Under the pieces are notes generated by a model, which saw only the letters and a list, made by a program, of their open reading frames with translations, had not been told where the DNA came from and did no database searches. A program made the position numbers and the translations under genes. Source: Pedobacter sp. Hv1 (lineage in GTDB: Bacteria > Bacteroidota > Bacteroidia > Sphingobacteriales > Sphingobacteriaceae). Taken from it: DNA of 64,000 nucleotides. Positions within the stretch are counted from its first letter, which is position 1. Each line of letters begins with the position of its first letter. The stretch lies in contig NZ_LLWP01000009.1 of assembly GCF_001412215.1 (NCBI RefSeq), positions 496,001-560,000 on the forward strand. Direction: 5' to 3'. Of the stretch, positions 51,976 through 60,375 are shown piece after piece.

Positions 51976-53953
51976 AATAAACCAATAGCTTCTCTACTGT
52001 TTCTGCTAATCTCGCCTTCGCTAAAAAATCGTCTTCCAAAACCTTGCTCATTGGTATGGCTGTATCTAAGCTGGCGCAGCGCATTACTGGAGCATCTAAG
52101 TCTTGGAAACAGTTTTCGCCAATCCAAGCGGCTAATTCAGCGCCAAAACCACTACTTAAAGTGTCTTCATGTAAAATGATCACACGGCCAGTTGCTTTTA
52201 CAGCAGCAGCTACGGTTTCTTTGTCCCAAGGTTGCAAACTTACCAGATCTACCAAAGTAGCCGAAATTTCTGGGTGTTTGTTTAAATAGTCTAAGGCCCA
52301 GTGTACACCCAAACCATAGGTGATAATGGCCAATTGTTCACCTTCTTTTAAAACTTTGGCCTTGCCAATTTCTACGGTATAATAGCCATCAGGTACCAAG
52401 CCACTCAAACTACGGTACAGGTATTTATGCTCAAAATAAATTACCGGATTTGGATCTTCAATAGCCGCAATCAATAAACCTTTGGCATCATAAGGAAAGG
52501 CGGGATATACCACTTTTAAACCTGGTGTTTTGGTAAACCAGGCCTCATTGCTTTGCGAATGGAATGGACCAGCCCCAGTGCCTGCACCTGTTGGCATGCG
52601 TACCACCACATCGGCCTTTTCGCCCCAACGGTAATGGGTTTTAGCAAGATTGTTTACAATCTGATTGAAACCACAAGTTACAAAGTCTGCAAATTGCATT
52701 TCTACCACAGCCTTATATCCATTAATGGAAAGGCCTAAACCTGTACCAACAATTGCCGATTCGCAGATCGGTGTATTGCGCACTCTTGCTTTGCCAAACT
52801 GGGCTACAAAACCATCGGTAATTTTAAAAGCTCCACCATATTCTGCAATGTCTTGCCCCATAATCACTAGGTTTTCATAACGCTGCATCCCTTCCCGCAA
52901 ACCATCGGTAATGGCGTCTAAATATCTTTTTTCGCTTTGCGCAGCACTAGGTAAGCTTTGCTGAGCCTCATAGGGAGCAAACATGTCTGCCACCTCAACT
53001 GCGGTATGGGCCTCTGGTTCTTGCTCGTTAAAAGCTTCCTCCACATCTTGCTCAATTTCAGCTTTATATTCGCGTTTAATGGTAGCAATCAATTCTTCGT
53101 TAAGAATGTTTTCTGCAACCAGGTAATCTTCAAAATTCTTTACAGGATCTTTCTTTGTCCATTCATCAAAAAGATGCTGAGGAACATATTTAGTTCCAGA
53201 AGCCTCCTCATGTCCCCGCATTCTGAAAGTAAGACATTCTACCAAAACAGGACGTGGATTCTCTCTGATACTTGCTGCAATTTCGCTTAGCTTGTCATAA
53301 ACCTCTAGAATATTATTGCCATCTAACTGGATGCCTTCTATGCCATAACCAATGGCTCGATCTACCAAATGTTTGCAATTGAATTGCTCATTAATAGGAG
53401 TAGATAAGCCATAGCCATTGTTCTCAATTAAAAAGATAACGGGTAAGTTCCATACAGAAGCTACATTGATTGCTTCATGAAAATCTCCCTCGCTTGTCGC
53501 TCCTTCGCCTGTAAAAACCAAGGTGGCTTGTTTTTTATTGGCAATTAAATCTGCAAGGGCAATGCCATCGGCTAGGGCCATTTGAGGACCTAAATGGGAG
53601 ATCATCCCTATAATTTTATAATCTTGTGTGCCAAAATGGAAAGAACGATCACGGCCTTTTGTAAAACCAGAGATTTTACCCTGCCATTGTGCCATCAGTT
53701 TCTTTAGAGGGATATTTCTACTGGTAAATACACCTAGGTTACGGTGCATGGGCAAAATATATTCTTCGCTTTGCATGGCTAAAGTACTGCCCACTGCAAT
53801 TGCCTCTTGTCCAATTCCAGAAAACCATTTGCCAATTCGCCCTTGACGTAAAAGAATAAGCATTTTTTCTTCTACCATTCGGGGATAAAGTAACGTTTTA
53901 TAAAGTGTCAGCAGACGATTGTCATCTTTATCTTTTCTATCAAATTGCATCAT
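51974..53953 (-). CDS. Fused 2-oxoacid dehydrogenase E1 component, alpha and beta
   Basis: 659-residue protein joining the usually separate E1 subunits. The alpha half (about 1-325) carries the thiamine-diphosphate motif GEGATSEGDFHEA...NN; the beta half (about 345-659) has FADFVTCGFNQIVNNLAK and the transketolase C-terminal domain. It decarboxylates a 2-oxoacid, probably the branched-chain type, and passes the acyl group to an E2 not present here. Such fusions are common in Bacteroidota. A LutB-like gene lies 33 bp upstream on the same strand. Confidence 0.93.
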   Translation of the reverse strand: MMQFDRKDKDDNRLLTLYKTLLYPRMVEEKMLILLRQGRIGKWFSGIGQEAIAVGSTLAMQSEEYILPMHRNLGVFTSRNIPLKKLMAQWQGKISGFTKGRDRSFHFGTQDYKIIGMISHLGPQMALADGIALADLIANKKQATLVFTGEGATSEGDFHEAINVASVWNLPVIFLIENNGYGLSTPINEQFNCKHLVDRAIGYGIEGIQLDGNNILEVYDKLSEIAASIRENPRPVLVECLTFRMRGHEEASGTKYVPQHLFDEWTKKDPVKNFEDYLVAENILNEELIATIKREYKAEIEQDVEEAFNEQEPEAHTAVEVADMFAPYEAQQSLPSAAQSEKRYLDAITDGLREGMQRYENLVIMGQDIAEYGGAFKITDGFVAQFGKARVRNTPICESAIVGTGLGLSINGYKAVVEMQFADFVTCGFNQIVNNLAKTHYRWGEKADVVVRMPTGAGTGAGPFHSQSNEAWFTKTPGLKVVYPAFPYDAKGLLIAAIEDPNPVIYFEHKYLYRSLSGLVPDGYYTVEIGKAKVLKEGEQLAIITYGLGVHWALDYLNKHPEISATLVDLVSLQPWDKETVAAAVKATGRVIILHEDTLSSGFGAELAAWIGENCFQDLDAPVMRCASLDTAIPMSKVLEDDFLAKARLAETVEKLLVY

Positions 53954-53985
53954 ATTTGGTTAGCTTGTAGGTTATTGATTTTGTG

Positions 53986-55374
53986 TTATGCTTCTTTGCT
54001 CTTCTGGTGTTCTTCCCACTGTTTAGAAAATGATTTGGGAGCAATTTCTGGCATATCGCGGTATTTGCCCCAACTTTTTTTGAAGAACTTTTTAAGGAAG
54101 AAATTTTTCAGTTTACCGCTTACCATGTCCATTAAAGAACGTTTGGTCATGCCTTTTTTCCATAAACTCCAACCTATCTCTTCCATTTTAGAATTATCAT
54201 GCTGGTTGGCTGCATCTCTTCTGTTGAGCAGCAACATTTTATGGATGTCTATTTTAACCGGGCATACTTCAGAACACTTGCCACATAAACTAGAAGCATA
54301 GCTTAAGTGTTTAAACTCTTTCATCCCTTTAAAATGAGGGGTGATAATGGAACCGATTGGCCCACTGTAAGTAGTGTTATAAGTATGGCCACCAATGTTT
54401 TTATAAACAGGGCAAGCATTTAAACATGCCCCACAACGGATGCAGTATAAAGCCTGCCTTTGGTCTTTTTGAGCCAATAAGTTGGTGCGGCCATTGTCTA
54501 AAAGAATGACATACATTTCTTCAGGCCCATCTGTTTCATTGGGCTGCCGAGGGCCACTTAAAATGGTATTGTAAACGGTTAAATTTTGGCCCGTACCATG
54601 ACTAGCCAATAAAGGCCAAAAGAGATCAAGATCGGCCATTGAAGGAATGATCTTTTCAATACCCACAATAGCAATGTGTATTTTAGGAAAGGTCGTGCAC
54701 AAACGGGCATTGCCCTCATTTTCTGTTAAGGCAATACTGCCAGTATCGGCGATCAAGAAATTTCCACCAGAGATTCCGATATCAGCTCTTAAATATTTTT
54801 CTCTTAAAAGTTCTCTTGCTTTTTGCGTTAGCTGTTCTGGAGTGGCATCTACCGCTGTGCCGAATTTTTCGTGGAACAGTTGTGCAATTTCCTCCTTGCT
54901 TAAGTGCATGGCTGGGGTTACAATGTGGTAAGGTTTTTGGCCTAACAACTGTACAATGTATTCGCCCAAATCACTTTCTAACGACTCAATATCATGTTTT
55001 TCAAGAAAATCATTCAAATGAATTTCTTCTGTAGTCATCGATTTAGATTTGATGACCGTTTTTCCGCCATTCTTTTGGATGATATTCAGGATTTCTTTTT
55101 GAGCTTCTGCAATATCATTTGCCCAAATGACCTTGCCACCTCTTTTCTGGAAATTGGCTTCAAATTCAGGTAGAAATTTATCCAAATTTTCCATCACACG
55201 CCATTTTACCACATGTGCTTTTTTCTTAGAAGCTTCTAAATTCTCAAATTTTGAAAGACCTCGTTCTACGGCTACATTGTATTTCCCGATATTATGGTTA
55301 ATGGTTTTACGATGTGGTAAGTCAAAAGCCTTTTCATCAGCTTTTACCAAGAATTCTTCCGCAGTATTGATCAT
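53986..55374 (-). CDS. lutB: LutB-like iron-sulfur oxidoreductase (lactate utilisation)
   Basis: 462-residue LutB/LldF-family protein: a LUD domain in the N-terminal part and two 4Fe-4S clusters (CIRCGACLNACPVYKN and CGKCSEVCPVKIDIHKM), expected to oxidise L-lactate together with LutA and LutC. Neither partner is visible in the window, so the lactate role rests on family membership. I choose ATG 55374, since an in-frame TTG at 55380 is part of the promoter. Symbol is tentative. Confidence 0.9.
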   Translation of the reverse strand: MINTAEEFLVKADEKAFDLPHRKTINHNIGKYNVAVERGLSKFENLEASKKKAHVVKWRVMENLDKFLPEFEANFQKRGGKVIWANDIAEAQKEILNIIQKNGGKTVIKSKSMTTEEIHLNDFLEKHDIESLESDLGEYIVQLLGQKPYHIVTPAMHLSKEEIAQLFHEKFGTAVDATPEQLTQKARELLREKYLRADIGISGGNFLIADTGSIALTENEGNARLCTTFPKIHIAIVGIEKIIPSMADLDLFWPLLASHGTGQNLTVYNTILSGPRQPNETDGPEEMYVILLDNGRTNLLAQKDQRQALYCIRCGACLNACPVYKNIGGHTYNTTYSGPIGSIITPHFKGMKEFKHLSYASSLCGKCSEVCPVKIDIHKMLLLNRRDAANQHDNSKMEEIGWSLWKKGMTKRSLMDMVSGKLKNFFLKKFFKKSWGKYRDMPEIAPKSFSKQWEEHQKSKEA

Positions 55375-55377
55375 GCC

Positions 55378-55409
55378 CAAATATACAAGGCTAAACCTGA
55401 AAGACCAAA
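55378..55409 (-). promoter_or_regulatory. Promoter of the lutB-like gene
   Basis: On the minus strand: TTTG, 20-nt spacer, TATATTTG, then only 3 nt to the ATG at 55374. Both elements fit the Bacteroidota consensus. This is the clearest leaderless candidate in the window. Confidence 0.75.
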
Positions 55410-55410
55410 G

Positions 55411-55454
55411 TTTTCAGTTGGCAGTTTTCAGTTCCCGGTTTTCAGTTGGCAATT
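55411..55454. repeat. Short tandem repeat with TTTTCAGTTGGCA units
   Basis: Degenerate repeats of about 14-16 nt (TTTTCAGTTGGCAG, then TTTTCAGTTCCCGG, then TTTTCAGTTGGCAA); further isolated units occur near 55515 and 55608. Lies in the 329-bp gap between the lutB-like and M28 genes, together with two hairpin repeats. Confidence 0.75.
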
Positions 55455-55461
55455 TCCTAGC

Positions 55462-55487
55462 ACACGTTGGTGTCCTCGCTAATGTGT
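55462..55487. repeat. Covarying hairpin repeat, copy C
   Basis: Stem ACACGTTGG / CTAATGTGT (two G-T wobbles) around loop TGTCCTCG, preceded by CTAGC. Same family as copies A, B and D. Confidence 0.75.
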
Positions 55488-55559
55488 TAGTCTTGTAAAG
55501 AGTAAAGGAGTAGTTTTCATTTGGCAATTTTCAGTTAATACAAAGTAAAGTTCCTAGCA

Positions 55560-55583
55560 CCCGTTGGAGTCCTCGCCAATGGG
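55560..55583. repeat. Covarying hairpin repeat, copy D
   Basis: Stem CCCGTTGG / CCAATGGG (one G-T wobble) around loop AGTCCTCG, preceded by CTAGCA. Outer stem bases differ from the other copies but pairing is kept. Confidence 0.75.
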
Positions 55584-55658
55584 CCAATTTTATAAAGACT
55601 ACAGAGGTTTTCAGTTGGAAATTCTCAATGTGTATAAAGTAAAGTTTTGGCAAAAAAA

Positions 55659-55685
55659 ATCCCGATAGCTTTTAACTATCGGGAT
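55659..55685 (-). terminator. Intrinsic terminator of the M28 peptidase gene
   Basis: 10-bp stem ATCCCGATAG / CTATCGGGAT with a 7-nt loop; on the minus strand it is followed by a run of T residues. Placed directly after the M28 stop codon at 55704. Confidence 0.9.
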
Positions 55686-55703
55686 CATATATTTTACCTT
55701 AAA

Positions 55704-57353
55704 CTATTTAGTTTTTGGCGTGCCATTTAAGTTTTTATCAACTACCGGGCGATTAGCTCTGTTGGCCAATTCCCATGCGGTGTAAAAACTAAGGTGTGCA
55801 CGTTTTGCCAATAGGTCAAAGTTGATTTTGCTTACCTCATCACCAGGTCTGTGGTAATCTTGCTCTAACATCCCATCGTAATAGAAAATTACAGGAATAC
55901 CCAATTTAGCAAAGTTATAGTGATCTGAACGGGTATAGATTGATTGAGGATCTTTAGGATCATCATATTTGTAATCTAATTTCATGTTAGTGTAAGTTTT
56001 GTTAATTTGCTCACTTAAGTCACCTAATTCAGTACTTAATCTGTATGAACCCACAGAATAGATGTAATTTGCACTATCTGGTTTGCCTAAATATTCTTCT
56101 CCAATACGACCAATCATATCTGTATTTAAGTTTGCAATAGTGTTAGCAACTGGGAAAACAGGATGCTCTGAATACCATTCAGAACCCAATAAACCTTTTT
56201 CCTCACCAACAACTGTCATAAACAAAATGCTTCTTTTTGGGCCTTTGCCTGCTTTTTTTGCTTTAGCAAACGCTTCGGCCATTAATAATACGCCTGTAGT
56301 TCCAGAACCATCATCATCTGCACCATTGTTTACTTTATCTTTTGCATTAGGATCAGCAACTAAACCAATATGGTCATAGTGGCCAGTAATAACCAATACC
56401 TCATTTTTTAATTTAGGATCTGAACCCTCTAAGAAACCCAATACGTTCTCTGCTCTAACATCAGTTTCTTTACTTGCAGCACTAAATTGAACAGGTACAT
56501 TCAATACTACAGTTGCAGGTTTTAACGTTTCAGCAATTTTTTTCTTCACCTCATCAATGTTAGTATTCGCACTTGCCAAAATTTGGTTGGCTAAACTAAC
56601 GCTAATGTTTACAGTTGGTAATGAAGCTGCTGTTGCCATGCTTTTCATACGCTCTGTAGTTTGCAAATATGGATTGCTATTTTGTAAACGAGCTTTCATT
56701 TGAGGGCTCATGGTCTCAATGTTTGGATCAATAACCAATACTCCTGCAGCTTTTTGCTCAATTAGGTATTTGATTTTGTTTTGTAAACTTCCAACACTTG
56801 AAGGTGCTCTTCTTGTTCCAGGGGCTGGCGCTGGTGCTGGTTTTGCTACAGGATCTCCACTATTAAAAATCATTACAACTTTACCAGCAACATCTTGTCC
56901 AGCGTAGTTGTTAAACTCATCTTTATTTAAGCCATAGTCAGCAAAAATGATAGATGAAGCCTTAATATCATAACCTTTTGCAGTTACGGTATTTGTTGGC
57001 ATGTAATAATCTTTAAAGTTTTCTTTAGCCTGTCCATTCACTGAAAGCACAGATTTGGTCAAACTAATTGAGGCATAACCTAACTTCTGGAAATATGGAT
57101 CGCTACCATCTTTTACTGGACCTTTTAATCCGAAACTTTGGAATTGTTTTTTGATATACTCAGCTGCCATCCATGCACCTTTTTTACCAGTCTCTCTTCC
57201 TTCAAATTCATCAGAAGCTAAAATTGAAAGATGGTCATAGCCTCTTTGTTTATTAATCGTTTCGCTAAATTTTACAGCATCAGGATTTTTCTGAGCCATG
57301 GCACTGAAACTTAGCATTACTGCAAAGCCAGTGTATAGAAATTGTTTTTTCAT
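55704..57353 (-). CDS. M28-family zinc peptidase with PA domain, exported
   Basis: 549-residue exopeptidase. The start is set at ATG 57353 (MKKQFLYTGF), which begins a signal peptide ending near AMAQ; an in-frame start at 57377 gives only an extra tail. A PA domain insert (about 130-270) precedes the M28 catalytic core with Zn ligands in TGHYDHIG, NGADDDGSG, VGEEKGLLGS, NTDMIGR and DYHRPGD. It probably trims peptides outside the cytoplasm. Bounded by the terminator at 55659-55685. Confidence 0.94.
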   Translation of the reverse strand: MKKQFLYTGFAVMLSFSAMAQKNPDAVKFSETINKQRGYDHLSILASDEFEGRETGKKGAWMAAEYIKKQFQSFGLKGPVKDGSDPYFQKLGYASISLTKSVLSVNGQAKENFKDYYMPTNTVTAKGYDIKASSIIFADYGLNKDEFNNYAGQDVAGKVVMIFNSGDPVAKPAPAPAPGTRRAPSSVGSLQNKIKYLIEQKAAGVLVIDPNIETMSPQMKARLQNSNPYLQTTERMKSMATAASLPTVNISVSLANQILASANTNIDEVKKKIAETLKPATVVLNVPVQFSAASKETDVRAENVLGFLEGSDPKLKNEVLVITGHYDHIGLVADPNAKDKVNNGADDDGSGTTGVLLMAEAFAKAKKAGKGPKRSILFMTVVGEEKGLLGSEWYSEHPVFPVANTIANLNTDMIGRIGEEYLGKPDSANYIYSVGSYRLSTELGDLSEQINKTYTNMKLDYKYDDPKDPQSIYTRSDHYNFAKLGIPVIFYYDGMLEQDYHRPGDEVSKINFDLLAKRAHLSFYTAWELANRANRPVVDKNLNGTPKTK

Positions 57354-57424
57354 CAGTTTTATTATTATTGTTAACATGGTTATTCCTATTGAGCAAGTAT
57401 ACCATGGTGGTTTCGTTACTTAGG

Positions 57425-57865
57425 TTAGCAAGAAATTTTTTGCACCCTGTTTTCGTGCCTTCCACCTTCAAATGGAGTGCTTAAAAAAGTAGTTGCCATT
57501 TCTTTTGCCAGATCAGTAGATACAAATCGGGCAGGGATACAGATGATATTTGCATTGTTATGCTGTCTGGCCAAAGCAGCTATTTCATTCTCCCAGCAAA
57601 TTGCAGCTCTAATCTGTTGATGTTTATTTGCTGTAATGGCCACGCCATTTGCACTTCCACATACTAAAATACCAAAATCGAAATCTCCACTTTCTACAGC
57701 ATTCGCAACAGGGTGGGCAAAATCAGGATAATCTACAGAATCTGTGGCGTAAGTGCCAAAATCTTTAATTTCGTGAGCAGCTAAATGCTCTTTTAAAATT
57801 TCTTTATAGTCATAGCCAGCATGGTCTGCGCCAATGGCTATTTTTAAATGGTTTAATATAGGCAT
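57425..57865 (-). CDS. rpiB: Ribose-5-phosphate isomerase B
   Basis: 146-residue RpiB, interconverting ribose 5-phosphate and ribulose 5-phosphate. Motifs: IGADHAGYDYKE near the N-terminus and LVCGSANGVAITANK with the catalytic Cys. ATG 57865 is chosen since a TTG at 57871 overlaps the promoter element. It lies upstream of the M28 gene and downstream of tatC on the same strand, but a terminator lies between it and tatC. Confidence 0.94.
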   Translation of the reverse strand: MPILNHLKIAIGADHAGYDYKEILKEHLAAHEIKDFGTYATDSVDYPDFAHPVANAVESGDFDFGILVCGSANGVAITANKHQQIRAAICWENEIAALARQHNNANIICIPARFVSTDLAKEMATTFLSTPFEGGRHENRVQKISC

Positions 57866-57868
57866 TGT

Positions 57869-57876
57869 CAAATTTA
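57869..57876 (-). promoter_or_regulatory. -7 promoter element of rpiB
   Basis: TAAATTTG on the minus strand, exact TAnnTTTG, ending 3 nt before the ATG. No -33 TTTG at the usual distance. Confidence 0.5.
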
Positions 57877-57939
57877 TATAGAATTATGGAGCTTACGCGT
57901 AAATTTTTTGTTGCGCTGAAAAACTTTATTCAATTAAAC

Positions 57940-57973
57940 AAAAAGGAGTAGCCGATATCAACTACTCCTTTTT
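57940..57973 (-). terminator. Terminator of tatC
   Basis: AAAAAGGAGTAG / CTACTCCTTTTT, 12 bp with a 10-nt loop, just after the tatC stop codon at 57998. Confidence 0.88.
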
Positions 57974-57997
57974 AGGTTAGGTTAAAAATGGGACCGA

Positions 57998-58879
57998 TTA
58001 ACTTTTATAAAATAAGGCCTCTGCTTTTAATTTTTTCTTCTGGATGTTTGCCGAGATCATGATACTCATTTCGTATAAGAAGAAAAGCGGTATAGCTACG
58101 ATCATCATGGTAAAAGGATCGGCAGTAGGGGTTACCACTGCTGCCACAACCAAGATTAAAACTGCGGCATATCTTCTATGTTTTCTCATAAACTGAGGGG
58201 TCATTACACCCAATTTAGAGAGGATAAAGATCACCACAGGTAATTGAAAGATGATTCCAGTTCCAAGGGTTAGGGTAAGTACTGTAGAAAGATAAGAATC
58301 AATCGTAAAAGTATTTTGAATGCCTGGATCAACCGTAAAATTGATTAAGAAATTGATTGACCAAGGAGCAATAAAGTAATAGCCAAATAAAACCCCTGCT
58401 AAAAACAAGATTGAGGCAAATGCAACAAAACCTTGTGAAGATTTTCTTTCAGTCTCTAATAAGGCAGGCTTAATAAATAACCAAATTTCAAATAACAAGT
58501 AAGGTACACCTAAAATAAATCCTGCCATGATACAAGAACTCATTTGTAAGGTAAATTGACCAGACATTTCTGTATTGATAATTTTTGCATCAATTTTGGT
58601 GATACAAAAATCCTGTCCAATAGAAGGAAACATTGCGGTTAACTTACATCCCATTCTATAAGTCCAAAATGTTGGATCTTTTGGACCCATTATGATCTTG
58701 CTCCAAATAAAGTCGGTGAAGTAGAACGCAACCATGGTTAACAAGGTAACTACAGCCAATCCTCTAAGTAAATGCTTGCGTAATACATCGATATGGTCAA
58801 AGAAGGACATTTCTGCCTCTAAACTTTTTCCTTTATTCTTAATAGAATCAATTAGATTCTGGGTCTTGTTTTCGCTCAT
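57998..58879 (-). CDS. tatC: Sec-independent protein translocase TatC
   Basis: 293-residue polytopic core receptor of the Tat system, with six membrane helices and an N-terminal cytoplasmic MSFFDHIDVLRKHLLRG segment typical of TatC, plus the FGYYFIAPWSINFL motif. It works with the TatA-type proteins at 23.7-24.2 kb, so tat genes here are split across loci. Its promoter lies in the 3' arm of the accC terminator, so it is expressed separately from the fatty-acid operon. Confidence 0.95.
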   Translation of the reverse strand: MSENKTQNLIDSIKNKGKSLEAEMSFFDHIDVLRKHLLRGLAVVTLLTMVAFYFTDFIWSKIIMGPKDPTFWTYRMGCKLTAMFPSIGQDFCITKIDAKIINTEMSGQFTLQMSSCIMAGFILGVPYLLFEIWLFIKPALLETERKSSQGFVAFASILFLAGVLFGYYFIAPWSINFLINFTVDPGIQNTFTIDSYLSTVLTLTLGTGIIFQLPVVIFILSKLGVMTPQFMRKHRRYAAVLILVVAAVVTPTADPFTMMIVAIPLFFLYEMSIMISANIQKKKLKAEALFYKS

Positions 58880-58895
58880 TGAAATTATTTGTAAA

Positions 58896-58903
58896 CAAAA
58901 ATA
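58896..58903 (-). promoter_or_regulatory. -7 promoter element of tatC
   Basis: TATTTTTG on the minus strand, 16 nt before the tatC ATG, overlapping the 3' arm of the accC terminator hairpin. Confidence 0.5.
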
Positions 58904-58931
58904 CCATTCTGTTTGATATAGAATGGTATTT
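58899..58931 (-). terminator. Terminator of the accC operon
   Basis: Perfect 12-bp stem AAATACCATTCT / AGAATGGTATTT around a 9-nt loop, between accC (ends 58959) and tatC. Confidence 0.88.
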
Positions 58932-58958
58932 ACGATTTAAATCTAATAAAAGATTATA

Positions 58959-60299
58959 TTATTCTGAAAATTCGAAAGTTTCCATGAATTTAGTGGTAAA
59001 ATTACCAGCTCTAAAATTAGGGTCTTTCATTAATTTCAGGTGAAAAGGAATAGTTGTTTTTACACCTTCAATTACAAATTCGCTCAAGGCACGTTCCATG
59101 GTACAAATTGCTTCTTCGCGGGTTTGCGCTACACAAATCAATTTAGCAATCATTGAGTCGTAGTTAGAAGGGATCTGATAACCTGCGTACACATGTGTAT
59201 CTACACGTACACCATGACCACCTGGCGAATGGAAATTGGTTATTTTACCTGGTGATGGTCTGAAGTTGTTAAATGGATCTTCTGCATTGATACGACATTC
59301 GATCGCATGCATATTTGGTACATAATTGTTACCTGATATTGGAATACCTGCAGCAACTTTAATCTGCTCTTTAATTAAATCGAAGTTGATTACTTCTTCA
59401 GTAACCGGATGTTCTACCTGGATACGGGTATTCATTTCCATGAAGTAGAAATTACGGTGTTTGTCTACCAAAAATTCTACAGTTCCAGCTCCCTCGTAAT
59501 TTACGGCAAGCGCTCCTTTAATTGCAGCTTCCCCCATTTTTTTACGTAACTCTGGAGTCATGAATGGAGATGGAGCTTCTTCAACCAATTTTTGGTGACG
59601 ACGCTGAATTGAACAATCTCTTTCTGATAAATGGCAAGCCTTGCCATATTGATCGCCAATTACCTGGATTTCAATGTGACGTGGATCTTCGATATATTTT
59701 TCTAGATACAAACCATCATTACCAAATGCGGCACCAGATTCCTGACGGGCACTGTCCCAAGCATTTTCAAATTCTTCATCTTTCCAAACAATGCGCATCC
59801 CACGGCCACCGCCACCAGCGGTAGCTTTTAAGATTACCGGATAGCCCATTTCGTTGGCTATTTTAATACCATCCTTAACGCTTTCTAATAAACCTTCAGA
59901 ACCTGGAATAGTTGGTACACCTGCAATTTTCATGGTTGCTTTGGCCGATGCTTTATCGCCCATACCATTGATCTGCTCTGGTGTAGCACCAATGAATTTA
60001 ATTCCGTAATCGCGACAAACAGAAGAAAATTTTGCATTTTCTGATAAGAAACCATAACCTGGATGAATGGCATCGGCATTGGTTAATTCTGCTGCAGAAA
60101 TGATATTTGGAATACTTAGATAAGAATCTTTACTAGGAGGGGGACCTATACAAACAGCCTCATCGGCAAAACGTACATGTAAACTCTCTCTATCTGCGGT
60201 AGAGTAAACAGCAACCGTTTTGATACCCATTTCTTTACAGGTACGAATGATACGCAAAGCGATTTCGCCCCTGTTGGCAATTAATATTTTTTTAAACAT
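58959..60299 (-). CDS. accC: Biotin carboxylase subunit of acetyl-CoA carboxylase
   Basis: 446-residue biotin carboxylase, ATP-dependently carboxylating biotin on AccB, the first half of malonyl-CoA synthesis. ATP-grasp motifs: GYPVILKATAGGGGRGMR, HIEIQVIGDQYG, ERDCSIQRRHQK, and catalytic FYFMEMNTRIQVEHPVTE. Full length. It follows accB, with a REP-like repeat in the 76-bp gap, and ends the fatty-acid operon. Confidence 0.97.
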   Translation of the reverse strand: MFKKILIANRGEIALRIIRTCKEMGIKTVAVYSTADRESLHVRFADEAVCIGPPPSKDSYLSIPNIISAAELTNADAIHPGYGFLSENAKFSSVCRDYGIKFIGATPEQINGMGDKASAKATMKIAGVPTIPGSEGLLESVKDGIKIANEMGYPVILKATAGGGGRGMRIVWKDEEFENAWDSARQESGAAFGNDGLYLEKYIEDPRHIEIQVIGDQYGKACHLSERDCSIQRRHQKLVEEAPSPFMTPELRKKMGEAAIKGALAVNYEGAGTVEFLVDKHRNFYFMEMNTRIQVEHPVTEEVINFDLIKEQIKVAAGIPISGNNYVPNMHAIECRINAEDPFNNFRPSPGKITNFHSPGGHGVRVDTHVYAGYQIPSNYDSMIAKLICVAQTREEAICTMERALSEFVIEGVKTTIPFHLKLMKDPNFRAGNFTTKFMETFEFSE

Positions 60300-60313
60300 A
60301 TATTTTTCCTTTT

Positions 60314-60370
60314 CGTCATCCCGAATTTATTTCGGGATCTATTAGGTGCTGAAATAAATTCAGCAAGACG
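60314..60370. repeat. Paired-hairpin REP-like repeat within the acc operon
   Basis: CGTC at the left and GACG at the right enclose two hairpins: ATCCCGAA/TTCGGGAT (loop TTTAT) and TGCTGAA/TTCAGCA (loop ATAAA). A common Bacteroidota intergenic element type, here sitting between accB and accC. Confidence 0.9.
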
Positions 60371-60375
60371 TAATA

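Noticed and set aside
55411..55625. Repeated TTTTCAGTTGG units as a possible CRISPR array
   Set aside because: Units are short, degenerate and unevenly spaced, with no constant-length spacers and no cas genes.
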